From an uncultured Campylobacter sp. (GTDB lineage Bacteria; Campylobacterota; Campylobacteria; Campylobacterales; Campylobacteraceae): 5,390 nucleotides of DNA. Positions 5,236-5,390 of the stretch are shown in pieces. Made by a program: the position numbers and the translations under genes. The notes beneath the pieces are model-generated. The model was not told where the DNA came from. It saw only the letters and a list, made by a program, of their open reading frames with translations, and ran no database searches. Within the stretch, counting starts at the first letter, position 1, and the number at the start of each line of letters is the position of its first letter. Where the stretch lies: assembly GCA_937875715.1 (NCBI GenBank), contig CALEHZ010000245.1, forward strand, positions 1 through 5,390, in the 5' to 3' direction.

Positions 5236-5379
5236 GAATTTTATGATTTTGTTCGCTGCTGCTGAATTTTTTGAATTTTTTGAAAATGGCTAAATTTATA
5301 GGTTTTATAAAATTCAGCAATAAATAAAACTGAATTTTATAAAATTCATAAAATTCAAAATCTATATTTTATAAAATTC
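5236..5379. repeat. Cluster of GAATTTTAT/ATAAAATTC repeats after the lipoprotein gene
   Basis: Copies lie at 5236-5244 (GAATTTTAT), 5307-5315 (ATAAAATTC), 5332-5347 (perfect palindrome GAATTTTATAAAATTC), 5348-5356 and 5371-5379. TGCTGAATTTT (5260-5270) and AAAATTCAGCA (5309-5319) are 11-bp inverted arms around 38 bases. No gene is seen in this stretch. A terminator role is possible but unproven because no GC-rich stem is present. Confidence 0.75.
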
Positions 5380-5390
5380 ATATTCATAAA

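Overview
The window looks like a chromosomal segment of a Campylobacterota species, most likely a Campylobacter outside the jejuni/coli group. The evidence is an anaerobic-type 2-oxoglutarate:acceptor oxidoreductase (OorB-OorC), a paired CDF transporter and N-carbamoylputrescine amidase (I recall the same pair in C. jejuni as Cj0948c/Cj0947c), a competence-type pseudopilin, and a UPF0323 lipoprotein of the Cj0371 family. Genes are moderately AT-rich, with AAGGAG/GAGGAG-type ribosome binding sites, and the gaps are very AT-rich. I cannot name the species from sequence alone.

Layout: (1) 2-1350, + strand: the 3' part of oorB and all of oorC, joined by an ATGA overlap. This is the end of an oorDABC-type operon. 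(2) 1351-2035: a 685-base gap without a credible gene. It holds a GC-rich, foldable patch (about 1378-1500), then a run of six GAATTTTCT/AGAAAATTC dyads spaced about 50-60 bp centre to centre (1526-1865), then a mixed stretch with a possible minus-strand terminator. (3) 2036-3831, - strand: a two-gene operon of a FieF-like cation efflux transporter followed by a nitrilase-superfamily amidase (AguB-like), again with an ATGA overlap. (4) 3832-4005: a divergent promoter region. (5) 4006-4538, + strand: a type II secretion/type IV pilin-like gene whose last ~41 codons appear to be cut off by a one-base frameshift. (6) 4636-5229, + strand: a UPF0323 lipoprotein. (7) 5230-5390: a gap with several GAATTTTAT/ATAAAATTC copies.

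The genes are ordinary Campylobacter genes with separate roles: TCA-cycle 2-oxoglutarate oxidation, metal efflux, polyamine synthesis, pilus/DNA-uptake and envelope. The least explained part is the non-coding DNA. The gaps carry a two-subfamily set of small palindromic repeats: a CT/AG-centred form concentrated after oorC, and an AT-centred form (perfect 16-bp palindrome) near gene starts and ends on the right. The left array is the best candidate for something undescribed, but its function cannot be read from the sequence.
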